Assembly (NCBI RefSeq): GCF_013337685.1
Contig: NZ_SUQN01000008.1
Location: 62,001-126,000, forward strand
DNA length: 64,000 bases
From: Citrobacter gillenii
GTDB lineage: Bacteria; Pseudomonadota; Gammaproteobacteria; Enterobacterales; Enterobacteriaceae
Reading direction: 5' to 3'
Below, in pieces: positions 9,764 to 18,900 of this stretch (positions are counted from its first letter, which is position 1; each line of letters starts with the position of its first letter). The notes beneath the pieces are model-generated. The model was not told the origin of the DNA. It saw only the letters and a program-made list of their open reading frames with translations, and searched no databases. Position numbers and translations under genes: made by a program.

Positions 9764-9793
9764 CCTGTGACTCTGGCACACCAGAGCCACAGG
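9764..9793. terminator. Hairpin between the HExxH gene and MFS gene
   Basis: Stem CCTGTGACTCTGG / CCAGAGCCACAGG with one mismatch and a CACA loop, in the gap where two genes converge. No U-run follows on either side, so its role as terminator is uncertain. Confidence 0.4.
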
Positions 9794-9806
9794 AGACAAA
9801 CATTAA

Positions 9807-11093
9807 TCAGGCTTGACTGGGTAATGCACCAATAGCGTGGGAGTTTTTCACGGTCAGCGTCACCACTGCCGAACAAATCAATGCCGCAATCATAAAGATA
9901 AATGCGCTGTTGTAGCTGCCGCCGCTGCTTTGGATTAACCAACCAATGACCGGTGCGGAAACCACCCCTGCCATTTGTCCACCAAAGTTAACGATGCCGG
10001 ATGCGCGACCCATGATGTTGCTGGGAATAGTGTCCATCAAAATCCCCCAGAATGTCGCCATGGCGAAGAACATAAACAGTGCTGAAATACACTGGTAAAC
10101 CACCGCCATATCCGCGCTGCTTACGCTAAAGGTCAAATACAGGAAACCTGCGGCAATAACGGATGTCACAACGTAGAACATCTTACGCAACGACTTGTAT
10201 TTGTCGGAGCAATATCCACCGATCAATGTGCCACATGCGCCAAACAGGAATGGAATCGCCGCCATCACACCGGTCTTCGCCAGTGAGAACTCACGGACGG
10301 TGATCAAATAGCTTGGCAGCCAGGTAGAGAAGCCCCAGAAGGTGATATCAAACAAGAACCAGATAGCCGCCATCTGCCATAGCACGGGCATTCTGAGCAC
10401 GTCTTTGAACGCAACGGCACGGGTACTTTGCTGGCTACCTTGATCGTCAGCCGCCAGTTCCGCCAGATCCTGCTGCGTAATAGCCGGGTGATCTTTCGGG
10501 TTGTCCCGGGTAAAGAAATAGATACCCGCCGCAATAAACAGACCGGGAATACCGAGCACGATAAAGACCATGTGCCAGCCAAATGCCCCGATGATGCTCG
10601 CCGCAACCACCACCGCCAGCGCCGGGCCTAAGGTATTCACCGTCGACTGAATCGCCGTTGCACGACCACGCTCTTTTGACGGGAAGTAGGTCGAGATCAT
10701 CTTCCAGGACGCAGACGGGAAGCACCCTTCACCGATGCCAAATAAGAAGCGGACGGCCAGCATCAGAGGAAGCGTCAGTACCGCACCGGTTAAGCTGGTG
10801 AAAATTGACCACCAGGCAATGCCAATGGCCATAATTTTACGCGAGCCAAATTTATCCGCCAATAAACCGCCGGGAATTTGAAATGCCGCGTAACCAATAA
10901 AGAAGGCGCTAATAATTAAACCTTGTTGCGTGGTATCAAGATTTAAATCTTTACCGATATACGGTAATGAAACGCTCATCACCATACGGTCGAGAAAAGA
11001 AAGCAGCCATGCCAGCCAGATTAATGACAGGACGGTATATCTTGCTTTCCATGTCTTTGGTTTACCTGAAGGTAAAGATGCTTGTTGGTTCAT
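9807..11093 (-). CDS. MFS transporter, anion:cation symporter family
   Basis: 428-residue inner-membrane protein with about 12 hydrophobic segments and the major-facilitator signature between segments 2 and 3 (GLLADKFGSRKIM, around residues 76-88). The N-terminus (SLIWLAWLLSFLDRMVMSVSLPYIGKDL, in two parts) is typical of the ACS subgroup that imports organic anions such as hexonates and hexuronates. It is the last gene of a minus-strand unit with an ammonia-lyase and two deacylases, so it probably imports their substrate, perhaps an N-acylated amino acid. The AAGGA site supports the start at 11093. Confidence 0.88.
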   Translation of the reverse strand: MNQQASLPSGKPKTWKARYTVLSLIWLAWLLSFLDRMVMSVSLPYIGKDLNLDTTQQGLIISAFFIGYAAFQIPGGLLADKFGSRKIMAIGIAWWSIFTSLTGAVLTLPLMLAVRFLFGIGEGCFPSASWKMISTYFPSKERGRATAIQSTVNTLGPALAVVVAASIIGAFGWHMVFIVLGIPGLFIAAGIYFFTRDNPKDHPAITQQDLAELAADDQGSQQSTRAVAFKDVLRMPVLWQMAAIWFLFDITFWGFSTWLPSYLITVREFSLAKTGVMAAIPFLFGACGTLIGGYCSDKYKSLRKMFYVVTSVIAAGFLYLTFSVSSADMAVVYQCISALFMFFAMATFWGILMDTIPSNIMGRASGIVNFGGQMAGVVSAPVIGWLIQSSGGSYNSAFIFMIAALICSAVVTLTVKNSHAIGALPSQA

Positions 11094-11171
11094 TGTGATG
11101 TCCTTGGGGTGTAGTGATCTCTCGCGGCTATAAATGGTCGCGAGAGATCAACGCGTGTTGCGCGTTATTTA

Positions 11172-12764
11172 TTAGTATTGTTTTCTAATAACAGTACCGC
11201 TACAGGCATAGCTCTCTATGCCATTAATTAAAGCAATACGTCCATTGACCATCACCAGTTCGATCCCTTCAGGATACTGATTAGGTTCAACAAATGTGCC
11301 TTTATCGGTAATGGTGTACGGATCGAACATCACAATATCCGCAGCATAACCGATCTTAATCAGCCCTCGATCCTGCAAGCCCAACACCTCGGCAGGTTTT
11401 CCGGTCATTTTACGGATTGCCGCTTCCCAGGTCAGACAGCCCTCTTCCCGCACATATTTACCCAGTACACGAGGGAAAGCACCGAACACGCGCGGATGCG
11501 GCTTACCTGCGCCCATCAGGCCATCGGTACAGACGTTCTGTTCCGGGCGGCAGAGGAACTTAATTACGTGTTCTTCCGTGCCGTAGAAATCGACCATCCC
11601 AACGGCATTTTCTTCTTCAAACAGCAGATCAAAGGTGGCGTTGTACGGATCTTTACCACGCAGTTCACCCAACTCGACGAGGTTCAGGCCAACGGCATCC
11701 TGATTTTTTTCTGTCTTCACGCTGGTAACAAAAATCTGATCCAGACCGGCGAAATCAATAAAGTTATCCCAGCCCGGAATGCCCTGTTGAATATCAGCGA
11801 TCATCTTCTCCCGCAGTTCAGGCGAGGCCAGACGTTCAAGCAGCTTGTCGGTTCCACCCGAATGGACCCACGGTGGCAGGATCACACCAAGCATGGTGCT
11901 GCCCGCGACGTATGGATACTGATCGAAAGAGATGCGGATCCCCTCTTCCTGCGCCTGCTCCAGCATGCCCAGCATCCGATCAATCAGCGTCCAGTTTTTC
12001 TTGCCGCAGACTTTCATATGCGAAATGTGCAGCCAGACGCCGGTTGCTTTAGCGATATCGATCAGTTCCTGGGTGGAGTTGATGATGTCGTCGGCTTCAC
12101 TGCGCTGATGCACCACGAAGATCCCGTTGTATTTCGCCGTGACCTTGCACAGCGCAATCATCTCAGCGGTATCGCCAAAAGCGCACGGCATATAGATAAG
12201 CCCGGTGGACAGGCCAAATGCTCCAGCCTTTAACTCCCGCTCGAGGACCTCGCACATCTTGGCCACGTCTTCACGGGTGGAAGGTCGCCCATCCAGCCCC
12301 ATCGCTTCCATACGCACATTGCCATGCGGGACCAGATACGCAAGGTTAGTGGCCGGGTGACGAGAGGCCAACAAATTGAGATAACCGTCCGTATTCTTGT
12401 ATTTCCAGTCAATTTTGTCGGTATCGCCATCCAGTCCGGCAATATTTTTACGCCAGGCCGGAATATATTCCTCAGGCAACGGCGCAAGTGCCACGCCATC
12501 CTGTCCGAGTAATTCCGTGGTAATACCCTGACGAATTTTTGCCGACAGTGCGGGATTAATAATTGCCGACAAATCAGAATGTGTGTGGGTATCAATAAAG
12601 CCAGGACAAATTACTTTTCCTGTTGCATCAATAACCTGTTCATTTACACCAGCATCAATTTGGCCGATCGCCACAATACGACCGTCATCAACCATCACAT
12701 CGGCAATCCTGCCTTCGCTGCCCGTCCCATCGATCACATTTCCGTTTTTGAAAATGGTTTTCAT
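11172..12764 (-). CDS. D-aminoacylase-type amidohydrolase
   Basis: 530-residue member of the amidohydrolase superfamily, N-acyl-D-amino-acid deacylase branch: removes acyl groups from N-acyl-D-amino acids. The metal site is visible as GFIDTHTHSDL (around residues 55-65), with later candidate ligands in HQRSEADD (around 219) and HISHMKVCG (around 247). The C-terminal composite beta domain begins at VLGLQDRGLIKIGYAADIV. It is co-directional with the M20 deacylase and ammonia-lyase. The acyl and amino acid parts cannot be read from sequence; a dihydropyrimidinase-like role is less likely given the family match. Confidence 0.85.
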   Translation of the reverse strand: MKTIFKNGNVIDGTGSEGRIADVMVDDGRIVAIGQIDAGVNEQVIDATGKVICPGFIDTHTHSDLSAIINPALSAKIRQGITTELLGQDGVALAPLPEEYIPAWRKNIAGLDGDTDKIDWKYKNTDGYLNLLASRHPATNLAYLVPHGNVRMEAMGLDGRPSTREDVAKMCEVLERELKAGAFGLSTGLIYMPCAFGDTAEMIALCKVTAKYNGIFVVHQRSEADDIINSTQELIDIAKATGVWLHISHMKVCGKKNWTLIDRMLGMLEQAQEEGIRISFDQYPYVAGSTMLGVILPPWVHSGGTDKLLERLASPELREKMIADIQQGIPGWDNFIDFAGLDQIFVTSVKTEKNQDAVGLNLVELGELRGKDPYNATFDLLFEEENAVGMVDFYGTEEHVIKFLCRPEQNVCTDGLMGAGKPHPRVFGAFPRVLGKYVREEGCLTWEAAIRKMTGKPAEVLGLQDRGLIKIGYAADIVMFDPYTITDKGTFVEPNQYPEGIELVMVNGRIALINGIESYACSGTVIRKQY

Positions 12765-12778
12765 CGTAATTCTCCATT

Positions 12779-12801
12779 GCGGTGCAGATAAACTGCACCG
12801 C
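12779..12801. promoter_or_regulatory. Perfect intercistronic hairpin upstream of the D-aminoacylase
   Basis: GCGGTGCAG / CTGCACCGC, a perfect 9-base-pair stem with an ATAAA loop, placed between the M20 gene stop and the ribosome-binding site of the D-aminoacylase gene. There is no U-run downstream on the minus strand, so it more likely sets relative mRNA stability or processing within the operon than termination. Confidence 0.5.
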
Positions 12802-12833
12802 CTGTAGGGTAAGAGGGTTTTATCTTTATTTTT

Positions 12834-14018
12834 TTAATGGCGATACAATGTCTGGATAATGCTGTAATACCCGCTGGCCGAACCGGTTAGCTGATCGATT
12901 TCAATAAACTCATCGATGGTGTGCGCCAGGTTTTCACGCGATGGGCCAAAACCGATGGTTTTGATGCCCGCTTCGCCCGCATAGTGGCTACCGTTCGTGC
13001 AAAAGGAATACTGGGTGATGGTCGGTTCAAACCCTGCCGCACGCACGCCGGCCAGCGCGGCCTGCACAAACTCGTCGGACTCTTCGTAAACCCACCCAGG
13101 GAAGAAACGCTCGCCCTCAATGGTCGCGCCGGTATAGCAGGACTCCTGGCCTACAGCGTAGGAAACGCTGGCCTTAAATTGTGGATCCTGAGCGACCAGC
13201 TCGGCCAATGCGCTTTCCAGTGGCGCAATGACGCTTTCTTTGGTTTCGCCCACCAGCAGACGGCGATCGTAGGTCGCACGGCAGTAATCTGGCACCACAG
13301 ATGCACCCGGATACGGCGACGATCTAATGTCCGTCAGTTCCAGAATGCCAGGCCCTAACACCGGATGCGTTGGCGGAGTAATGGTGCGGATTTTGTCGAT
13401 CAGCTGCGCCATTTTGTACACCGCGTTAATACCTGCCTGCGGATTAGCGGAGTGCGCCGGTTTGCCAAACGTTTCAACCACAATTTCAGCGCGGCCACGC
13501 TGACCAATTTTCAGGTTTAATTCGGATGCTTCGCCGATAATCACATAGTCAGGTTTATAGCGTTCGCTGACCAGACGGGCGGCGATCCCTTCGAAGCACT
13601 CTTCATGTACGATGCAGGCCACGTAGATTTTACCGGCAAACTCACGCTGATTATCCTGGCCGAAAAATCCGACGGCAGAGATCATCGCCGCCACAGCGCC
13701 TTTCATGTCCGTCGTGCCGCGGCCATAAATTTTACCGTCCTCAATGTCGCCACCGTACGGATTGTGGGTCCACTTTTCCGGATTCACGGGCACAGTATCA
13801 ATGTGTCCATCCAGCACCAGCGTTTTTCCTGGTTTATTGCCGACAATACCGCCAACAATATTTCCGTATTTATCGACGTGAATGTCATCGAACTGGTAAT
13901 GCTCCATCATTGTTTTTATTGCATTTACCACTTCCCCTTCCTGACCGGAATAACTTTTCTGCTGGATCAGTGCCTGGCAATTCTTAATCACTTCTTCAAT
14001 ACGGTTTGCAGATAACAT
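12834..14018 (-). CDS. M20-family metallohydrolase (YgeY/ArgE/DapE-like)
   Basis: 394-residue zinc amidohydrolase of the acetylornithine deacetylase/succinyl-diaminopimelate desuccinylase family. Metal and catalytic motifs are LDGHIDTVPVN (around residues 74-84), GRGTTDMKGAV (around 104-114) and the catalytic Glu pair in VHEECFEG (around 141-148), with a C-terminal His near GFGPSRENLAH. The start at 14018 (MLSANRIEEV) has a GGAG site; an upstream in-frame start would overlap the ammonia-lyase gene and lacks such a site. Like E. coli ygeY it follows a diaminopropionate ammonia-lyase gene, so it probably deacylates a diamino acid derivative. Confidence 0.88.
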   Translation of the reverse strand: MLSANRIEEVIKNCQALIQQKSYSGQEGEVVNAIKTMMEHYQFDDIHVDKYGNIVGGIVGNKPGKTLVLDGHIDTVPVNPEKWTHNPYGGDIEDGKIYGRGTTDMKGAVAAMISAVGFFGQDNQREFAGKIYVACIVHEECFEGIAARLVSERYKPDYVIIGEASELNLKIGQRGRAEIVVETFGKPAHSANPQAGINAVYKMAQLIDKIRTITPPTHPVLGPGILELTDIRSSPYPGASVVPDYCRATYDRRLLVGETKESVIAPLESALAELVAQDPQFKASVSYAVGQESCYTGATIEGERFFPGWVYEESDEFVQAALAGVRAAGFEPTITQYSFCTNGSHYAGEAGIKTIGFGPSRENLAHTIDEFIEIDQLTGSASGYYSIIQTLYRH

Positions 14019-14052
14019 GGTTTTCTCCGTTATAACTTCAATCAGGAATGGA

Positions 14053-15267
14053 TTAATTAATGCCGGGGTACTGACCGCCCCAGACAATATCCAGATATTG
14101 TTGCGGGTCGGTATCACCTTCTGTGCTTATCAACAGCACGCGAGAATGCGCATCCAGCCCCAGTTGTTCACGCGTCTGTGCCAGTGCTGGCGAGGTCATT
14201 AGCAATGCCAGCAGACCGGTGGTCACAGCACCGGATTCACCGGACGTAATTTGGGGATCGCCCGCTAATGGGTTACCCAGCATGCGCATCCCCAGCGCGG
14301 CCACTTCATCAGGGCAGGAGGCGAATGCGTCGGCATAATCACGCAACAGTTTCCAGCCGATGCTGTTGGCTTCGCCGCAGGCAAGTCCTGCCATAACGGT
14401 CTGCAAATCCCCCCCAACGGCCACCGCCTCGCCCTCTTTAGCCAGCGCAGAACGGTAGAGGCAGTCGGCGATTAACGCCTCAGCGACAATCACTTTCGGA
14501 CGATTTTCCCCCCAGGCCGCCGTCACCATTCCCTGCACCATTCCGGCAAAAGAGCCCACGCCCGCCTGAACGAACACGTGTGTTGGCGCAACCTGGTGAA
14601 GCTGATCTATCGCTTCCAGCATCAGCGTGCCGTAGCCTTGCATAATCCACAGCGGGATCTTTTCATAGCCTTCCCAGGCCGTATCCTGCACCACGATCCA
14701 GCCATGCTCTTCAGCTTGTTCGGCGGTCATACGCACGGCATCGTCGTAGTTCATATCGACAATCTCCGCCGTCGCGCCTTCATTGCGAATTGCGGTCAGA
14801 CGCTGCTCAGATGAGCCTTTCGGCATGTAAACCACCGCATTCTGCTTGAGCTGCCGCGCCATCCATGCCACTCCTCGTCCGTGGTTGCCGTCGGTCGTTG
14901 TAGCAAACGTCACGGTCTTCAGGTCGCGGCGCACTTCGTCGCTGGTCATCACATCAAAAGGTAATTCGCTGATATCCTTACCCACTAATTCCGCGATGTG
15001 GCATGCCATCGCATAGGCACCTCCCAGCGCTTTAAAGGCTTTGAGACCAAAACGCTGAGACTCATCCTTCAGATAAATATTTTTAACGCCCAGTTTTTGC
15101 GAAAGAACCGGTAACGAATACAGCGGCGTCGGCGCATAACCCGGAATAGAGCGATGAAAATTCAGCGCTTTTACCAATTCCTGGCGACTAAACGGCGCCA
15201 GCGGCGCATTGGGGTGTTCAGTAAACGGCGTCTGGTTGATAAAAAACGATAAGTTTTCCTGCATCAT
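14053..15267 (-). CDS. ygeX: Diaminopropionate ammonia-lyase (YgeX/DpaL type)
   Basis: 404-residue PLP enzyme of the fold-type II family that converts 2,3-diaminopropionate (both enantiomers in the known enzyme) to pyruvate and two ammonia. The PLP-lysine region is LKDESQRFGLKAFKALGGAYA (read as two parts, around residues 70-90). TTDGNHGRGVAWMA (around 122-135) and a Gly-rich phosphate loop (QAGVGSFAGMVQG, around 233) are present. Family length and motifs match YgeX. It is the first gene of the minus-strand unit and has a sigma-54-type promoter upstream. The start at 15267 or 15264 cannot be separated. Confidence 0.93.
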   Translation of the reverse strand: MMQENLSFFINQTPFTEHPNAPLAPFSRQELVKALNFHRSIPGYAPTPLYSLPVLSQKLGVKNIYLKDESQRFGLKAFKALGGAYAMACHIAELVGKDISELPFDVMTSDEVRRDLKTVTFATTTDGNHGRGVAWMARQLKQNAVVYMPKGSSEQRLTAIRNEGATAEIVDMNYDDAVRMTAEQAEEHGWIVVQDTAWEGYEKIPLWIMQGYGTLMLEAIDQLHQVAPTHVFVQAGVGSFAGMVQGMVTAAWGENRPKVIVAEALIADCLYRSALAKEGEAVAVGGDLQTVMAGLACGEANSIGWKLLRDYADAFASCPDEVAALGMRMLGNPLAGDPQITSGESGAVTTGLLALLMTSPALAQTREQLGLDAHSRVLLISTEGDTDPQQYLDIVWGGQYPGIN

Positions 15268-15345
15268 AGAACCTCATTGTCCTGATATTTCATTCCCTGT
15301 AATCGGTGCCATACAGAGAGCGTTAAGCGAGCGGTATTCCCTAAA

Positions 15346-15361
15346 AGCAAAATGCTTACCA
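15346..15361 (-). promoter_or_regulatory. Sigma-54 promoter for the ygeX unit
   Basis: On the minus strand this reads TGGTAAG-CATT-TTGCT, matching the -24/-12 consensus TGGCACG-N4-TTGC(A/T) with GG and GC in the right phase. The start of transcription would be near 15335, about 68 bases before the ygeX start codon. The divergent neighbour is a sigma-54 activator, which makes the match functionally coherent. Confidence 0.75.
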
Positions 15362-15483
15362 GTTTTTTATAAAACGACAAAATCATGACGAGAAAATTAA
15401 TAATTACTTTAACTTCAATGAATTAAAAAATAGTGAGCGGATTAATGTCGTAAAAACAGTGTGCTGAGTTTATCGCGTTATTT

Positions 15484-15506
15484 TGATAAATTATCACCAA
15501 TGATAA
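15484..15506. promoter_or_regulatory. Candidate upstream activator sites for the sigma-54 regulator
   Basis: Three consecutive half-sites TGATAA, TTATCA, TGATAA form two overlapping palindromes: 15484-15496 (one-base spacer) and 15491-15506 (four-base spacer). They lie about 150-170 bases upstream of the inferred ygeX start of transcription, the usual range for enhancer-binding proteins, and next to the regulator gene. The rest of the 378-base gap (15268-15645) is A+T-rich with no other recognised feature. Confidence 0.5.
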
Positions 15507-15645
15507 ATAGTGTGATCGCGGAAGATAAAACAAAAAATATATCTAAAAACAACGTAATAGATTGATTATGCGCAAGCCGAGCTGGTCATATTTCGCATAT
15601 TTATCATTCTCCTTGATAAATTCGCTGCCCAACCGGAGAGGGATC

Positions 15646-17394
15646 ATGATTTCAGTACTCAGTAATATTCAGGATGATATCTGCAATTATGCTGACGCCA
15701 TTTCCGGTATTACCGGGACCGATGTTGAAATCATTGATGAATCTTTAATGCGCATTGCGGGCACCGGAAAATACCGGCACATGCTCAATGAGAATGTGGC
15801 AAAAAATGGCTATATCTATCGCCATGTTCTGCAGGTGCGCGAAACGGTGCTGATCAAAAATCCCGGTGAACATCCGCTGTGCCAGATGTGTGAAAAACAT
15901 CGCTATTGTTCAGAAATGCTGGATTTGAACGCGCCCATCTTTCTTAATAATCGCGTCATTGGGGTGATCGGGATTATTTGTTCAACCCAGGCACAGCGAG
16001 AAACGCTACTCAGTCAGATTGATAAATTCGTTACCTTCATTGAACAAATCGCCGTCATGATCTCAAGCAAGGTCTTTGAGTGCCTGGAACGCTTACGCGC
16101 CCAGGAGACGCTGGGCGCATTCCGTCGCCTGATCGATGCGATGGATCGCGGCGTCGTGGCGATCGATGGTCATGGCCGTATCTGGCATGCCAACCACTCC
16201 GCCGATCGTATTCTCAACCGGGAGGTTCAGGGACTCCCCCTCACCATTGAAACCACCGGTGACAGTTTGTATGGCGATGAAGAAGCGTGGCTGACGCTCG
16301 AAGGTCAGAAACATCATGTATTGTGCAAACAGATTTCACTCTCGTCACAAGATAACGATCGTTTAACCATGGTTATTTTTCGCGATGCTCATGACTACCT
16401 GAGCAGCATGACGATGCCGCCTTATGAGTCCGATACTCAGGTGCGGTTAATTGGCCATTCCCCGTCAATGGAGCAGCTTAGAAGTACCGTAGGGAAAATC
16501 GCTAACAGCTACGCCAGCGTGCTGATTACCGGGGAGAGCGGATCGGGGAAAGAAGTGGTGGCATTTGCGATTCACCAGAGCAGTCCGCGTAAAACCGCGC
16601 CTTTTGTGACGATCAACTGCGCAGCTATCCCCGAGCAGTTACTGGAAAGTGAACTGTTCGGCTACGTCCGTGGGGCGTTCAGCGGTGCGGACCCCAAAGG
16701 ACGGATGGGCAAATTTGAACTGGCCAACGGCGGCAGCTTGTTCCTCGATGAAATAGGCGATATGCCGCTGCACCTGCAGGCTAAGTTGCTCAGGGTACTG
16801 CAGGAAAAAGCGATTACCCGGGTAGGCTCGAATAACACCATCGAAATTGATGTCCGCATTATCGCAGCGACCAACAAAAATATTCACACGATGGTTGAGA
16901 ATCATCAGTTTCGCGAAGATCTTTTTTATCGTCTGAACGTGGTTCCGCTGGTACTCCCTTCCCTACGGGAACGACGTGCGGATATCGCCGTCCTCGCCCA
17001 GTATTTTGCCGATGAGTTCTCAGCAAGCTACCAACGGCCACCACAAAAACTGCCCGATGATGTGATCAACCGCCTGTATACCTGGCACTGGCCCGGAAAC
17101 GTCCGCGAACTGCGTAACGTCATCGAATATATTTTTGTCATGCGTGGGGAAGCGACCGGGATCAACGCCAGCCACCTGCCTCCATACCTGCTCACCGCGG
17201 CGGACAGCAGAAAACCCGCTATATCGGCACAACCACGTCAGCTTGCCAGTCAGGGAAAACAAGCCGAAAGAGAAGCCATTGAGCGTGTTTTACAGCGTTT
17301 TGGCACAAGCGTAGAGGGCAAGAAACAGGCGGCGACAGAGCTGGGGATCGGCATCGCCACGCTCTACCGAAAAATTAAGCTGTACGGAATGTAA
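15646..17394 (+). CDS. Sigma-54-dependent Fis-family activator
   Basis: 582-residue enhancer-binding protein. The N-terminal sensor domain (1-200) holds a Cys motif C79-x2-C82-x5-C88 that could bind a metal or Fe-S centre; a PAS-like segment follows (about 165-260). The central AAA+ domain has Walker A GESGSGKE, the sigma-54 contact loop as GAFSGA (instead of GAFTGA), Walker [12 protein letters not shown] and the arginine-finger region. The C-terminal Fis-type HTH reads [20 protein letters not shown]. The start at 15646 is set by a GGAGAGGG site; an upstream in-frame ATG at 15562 lacks one. It is divergent from ygeX and is its likely activator, similar in role to E. coli YgeV. Confidence 0.9.
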   Translation: MISVLSNIQDDICNYADAISGITGTDVEIIDESLMRIAGTGKYRHMLNENVAKNGYIYRHVLQVRETVLIKNPGEHPLCQMCEKHRYCSEMLDLNAPIFLNNRVIGVIGIICSTQAQRETLLSQIDKFVTFIEQIAVMISSKVFECLERLRAQETLGAFRRLIDAMDRGVVAIDGHGRIWHANHSADRILNREVQGLPLTIETTGDSLYGDEEAWLTLEGQKHHVLCKQISLSSQDNDRLTMVIFRDAHDYLSSMTMPPYESDTQVRLIGHSPSMEQLRSTVGKIANSYASVLITGESGSGKEVVAFAIHQSSPRKTAPFVTINCAAIPEQLLESELFGYVRGAFSGADPKGRMGKFELANGGSLFLDEIGDMPLHLQAKLLRVLQEKAITRVGSNNTIEIDVRIIAATNKNIHTMVENHQFREDLFYRLNVVPLVLPSLRERRADIAVLAQYFADEFSASYQRPPQKLPDDVINRLYTWHWPGNVRELRNVIEYIFVMRGEATGINASHLPPYLLTAADSRKPAISAQPRQLASQGKQAEREAIERVLQRFGTSVEGKKQAATELGIGIATLYRKIKLYGM

Positions 17395-17423
17395 GCCATC
17401 TGTCCATGCTCTAAAAAAGAAGA

Positions 17424-17449
17424 AGCCCGCATAACGCATAACGCGGGCT
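17424..17449 (-). terminator. Terminator of the Sel1-repeat gene
   Basis: AGCCCGC / GCGGGCT stem with a 12-base loop; on the minus strand it is followed by TTCTTCTTTTTT, a good U-run. It lies 11 bases past the stop of the Sel1-repeat gene and could also end the convergent regulator transcript. Confidence 0.75.
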
Positions 17450-17459
17450 ACATTGTGCA

Positions 17460-18656
17460 TCAGATTTGCGGTTTATATCGATACTGTTCAAAGTATTTCC
17501 GCGCCCTGCCATCGGCTTCTTCTAAAGCGGCAGGAGAGAGGTTTTCCCGCGAAGCATCTAGCCCGGCCTGAGCATCAAAGTTTCCGTTAGCAACGGCCAC
17601 GGCATTCCAGATATAGGCTTGCGCATAGTCCTTATCTACTCCTTTCCCTTCCAGGTACATCCTGCCCAACAATCTCTGGGCTTCCGGACTACCCATTTTG
17701 GCTGCGCGCTCAATATGTTCGACGGCTTTCTTGTCATCCTGAGCGACCCCTTTGCCCTCGAGGTACATCAATCCCAGGTCCGTGTGAGATCCCGCATCGC
17801 CTTGTGCGGCAGCCTTCTGATACCATTCGAAGGCCTTTTTATCGTTCTGCGCGGTTCCCTCACCTTTTGAGTACATCATGCCGAGCATCCCTTGTGCCAG
17901 CACATCCCCCTGGGCTGCCGCCTGCTGAAATAACTCAAATGCTTTCTTGTGATCCTGCGTAACGCCGACGCTTTCTCCCAGGTAATACATCACGCCCAGC
18001 ACGCCCTGAGACAGCGCATCACCCTGGCTGACGCCCTTACTCAACAGGGCAAAGGCTTTGTTGCGATCCATACCGACGCCATGCCCTTCAAAGTAGCGCC
18101 GACCCAGCAGCCCCTGCGCTTTTGCATCTCCCTGTTCAGCGGCTTTACTCAATGCTTTAACTGTGTTGTAACCCTCGGACAGCGACTTTTTACTGTTGAG
18201 AGCACGCTGTGCTTCGGGATTCCCCTTATCAACCGCCTGGTGTAACCACTCTATCGCCAGATAGTTTCCGCGCTCGGCAGCGAGGGTGAGCCAGTTGATC
18301 GCTTGCTGATTACCCTGTTCGGCTTGATGGTTAAACCACTCAATCACCTTGCCGTCATTCCACCGTGCTCCTTCACCATCAAAATAGACTAAGGCGAGGA
18401 CGTAACGTGCGTCGGGATTTCCCTGCTCAGCCGCGCGGGTCAACCACTCAACGGCCTTCGTATCATCACGCGCAACACCTTTTCCTTCGCAATACAGGGT
18501 TCCAAGGTAGTACTGCGCCTTTACATCCCCCGCCTCGGCCCCTTGCTGTAAAACAGCCATCGGCTCTTTGTTCCACTCTTTTGCATATCCTTGCGATATT
18601 CCCGCGCCCCATAATAAGCCAATGAAAGTGAAGGCGAGGAGAGGCCGAATGTTCAT
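17460..18656 (-). CDS. Exported Sel1-repeat (tetratricopeptide-like) protein
   Basis: 398 residues with an N-terminal signal peptide (LLAFTFIGLLWGAGISQGYA, cleavage near residue 25) and about eight Sel1-like repeats of some 36 residues, several with the complete pattern LGxMYxxGxGVxxDxKKA. Repeats three to four are shorter and degenerate. Sel1 proteins are solenoid adaptors for protein interactions; here the protein should be periplasmic. It stands alone on the minus strand with its own terminator, so context gives no function. The copies are similar enough for repeat-number variation between strains. Confidence 0.85.
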   Translation of the reverse strand: MNIRPLLAFTFIGLLWGAGISQGYAKEWNKEPMAVLQQGAEAGDVKAQYYLGTLYCEGKGVARDDTKAVEWLTRAAEQGNPDARYVLALVYFDGEGARWNDGKVIEWFNHQAEQGNQQAINWLTLAAERGNYLAIEWLHQAVDKGNPEAQRALNSKKSLSEGYNTVKALSKAAEQGDAKAQGLLGRRYFEGHGVGMDRNKAFALLSKGVSQGDALSQGVLGVMYYLGESVGVTQDHKKAFELFQQAAAQGDVLAQGMLGMMYSKGEGTAQNDKKAFEWYQKAAAQGDAGSHTDLGLMYLEGKGVAQDDKKAVEHIERAAKMGSPEAQRLLGRMYLEGKGVDKDYAQAYIWNAVAVANGNFDAQAGLDASRENLSPAALEEADGRARKYFEQYRYKPQI

Positions 18657-18851
18657 AAAACAGAATCCTTGTTAAGAAAAATACACATGATGGAGAAGAC
18701 GCTTCAACAATCCAACGTATTTGGCTGGCATTGCGATCTACATCAGAATTATTAACTATATACTGCATAAGGATGAGAAATAACCCCCTTAAATTAAGTT
18801 GATTCTCACTCACTTATCCACGAAGGAAATCAGGACAGGTCAAAGATAATA

Positions 18852-18879
18852 AAAAAGCCACGACTTATCGTGGCTTTTT
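18852..18879. terminator. Bidirectional terminator after the CigR-like gene
   Basis: AAAAAGCCACGA, a CTTA loop, then TCGTGGCTTTTT: a perfect 12-base arm pair with A- and U-tracts on both sides. It lies 21 bases past the stop of the CigR-like gene on the minus strand. Confidence 0.85.
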
Positions 18880-18900
18880 GCGTTCACACCGCATCTACAA

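Noticed and set aside
8107-9806. Genomic island with integrase or attachment sites around the HExxH gene
   Set aside because: No integrase, tRNA gene, insertion-sequence ends or matching direct repeats flank the A+T-rich gene.
11496-12233. 245-codon open frame antisense to the D-aminoacylase gene
   Set aside because: The amidohydrolase on the other strand has clear motifs over the whole stretch; the antisense frame shows none.
12834-14117. Longer M20 hydrolase starting at 14117
   Set aside because: The extra 33 residues overlap the end of ygeX, lack a ribosome-binding site and do not resemble the family N-terminus.
17460-18656. Sel1-repeat DNA as a CRISPR or tandem-repeat array
   Set aside because: Similarity is at protein level with divergent codons; units are 36-codon coding repeats, not identical DNA repeats with spacers.
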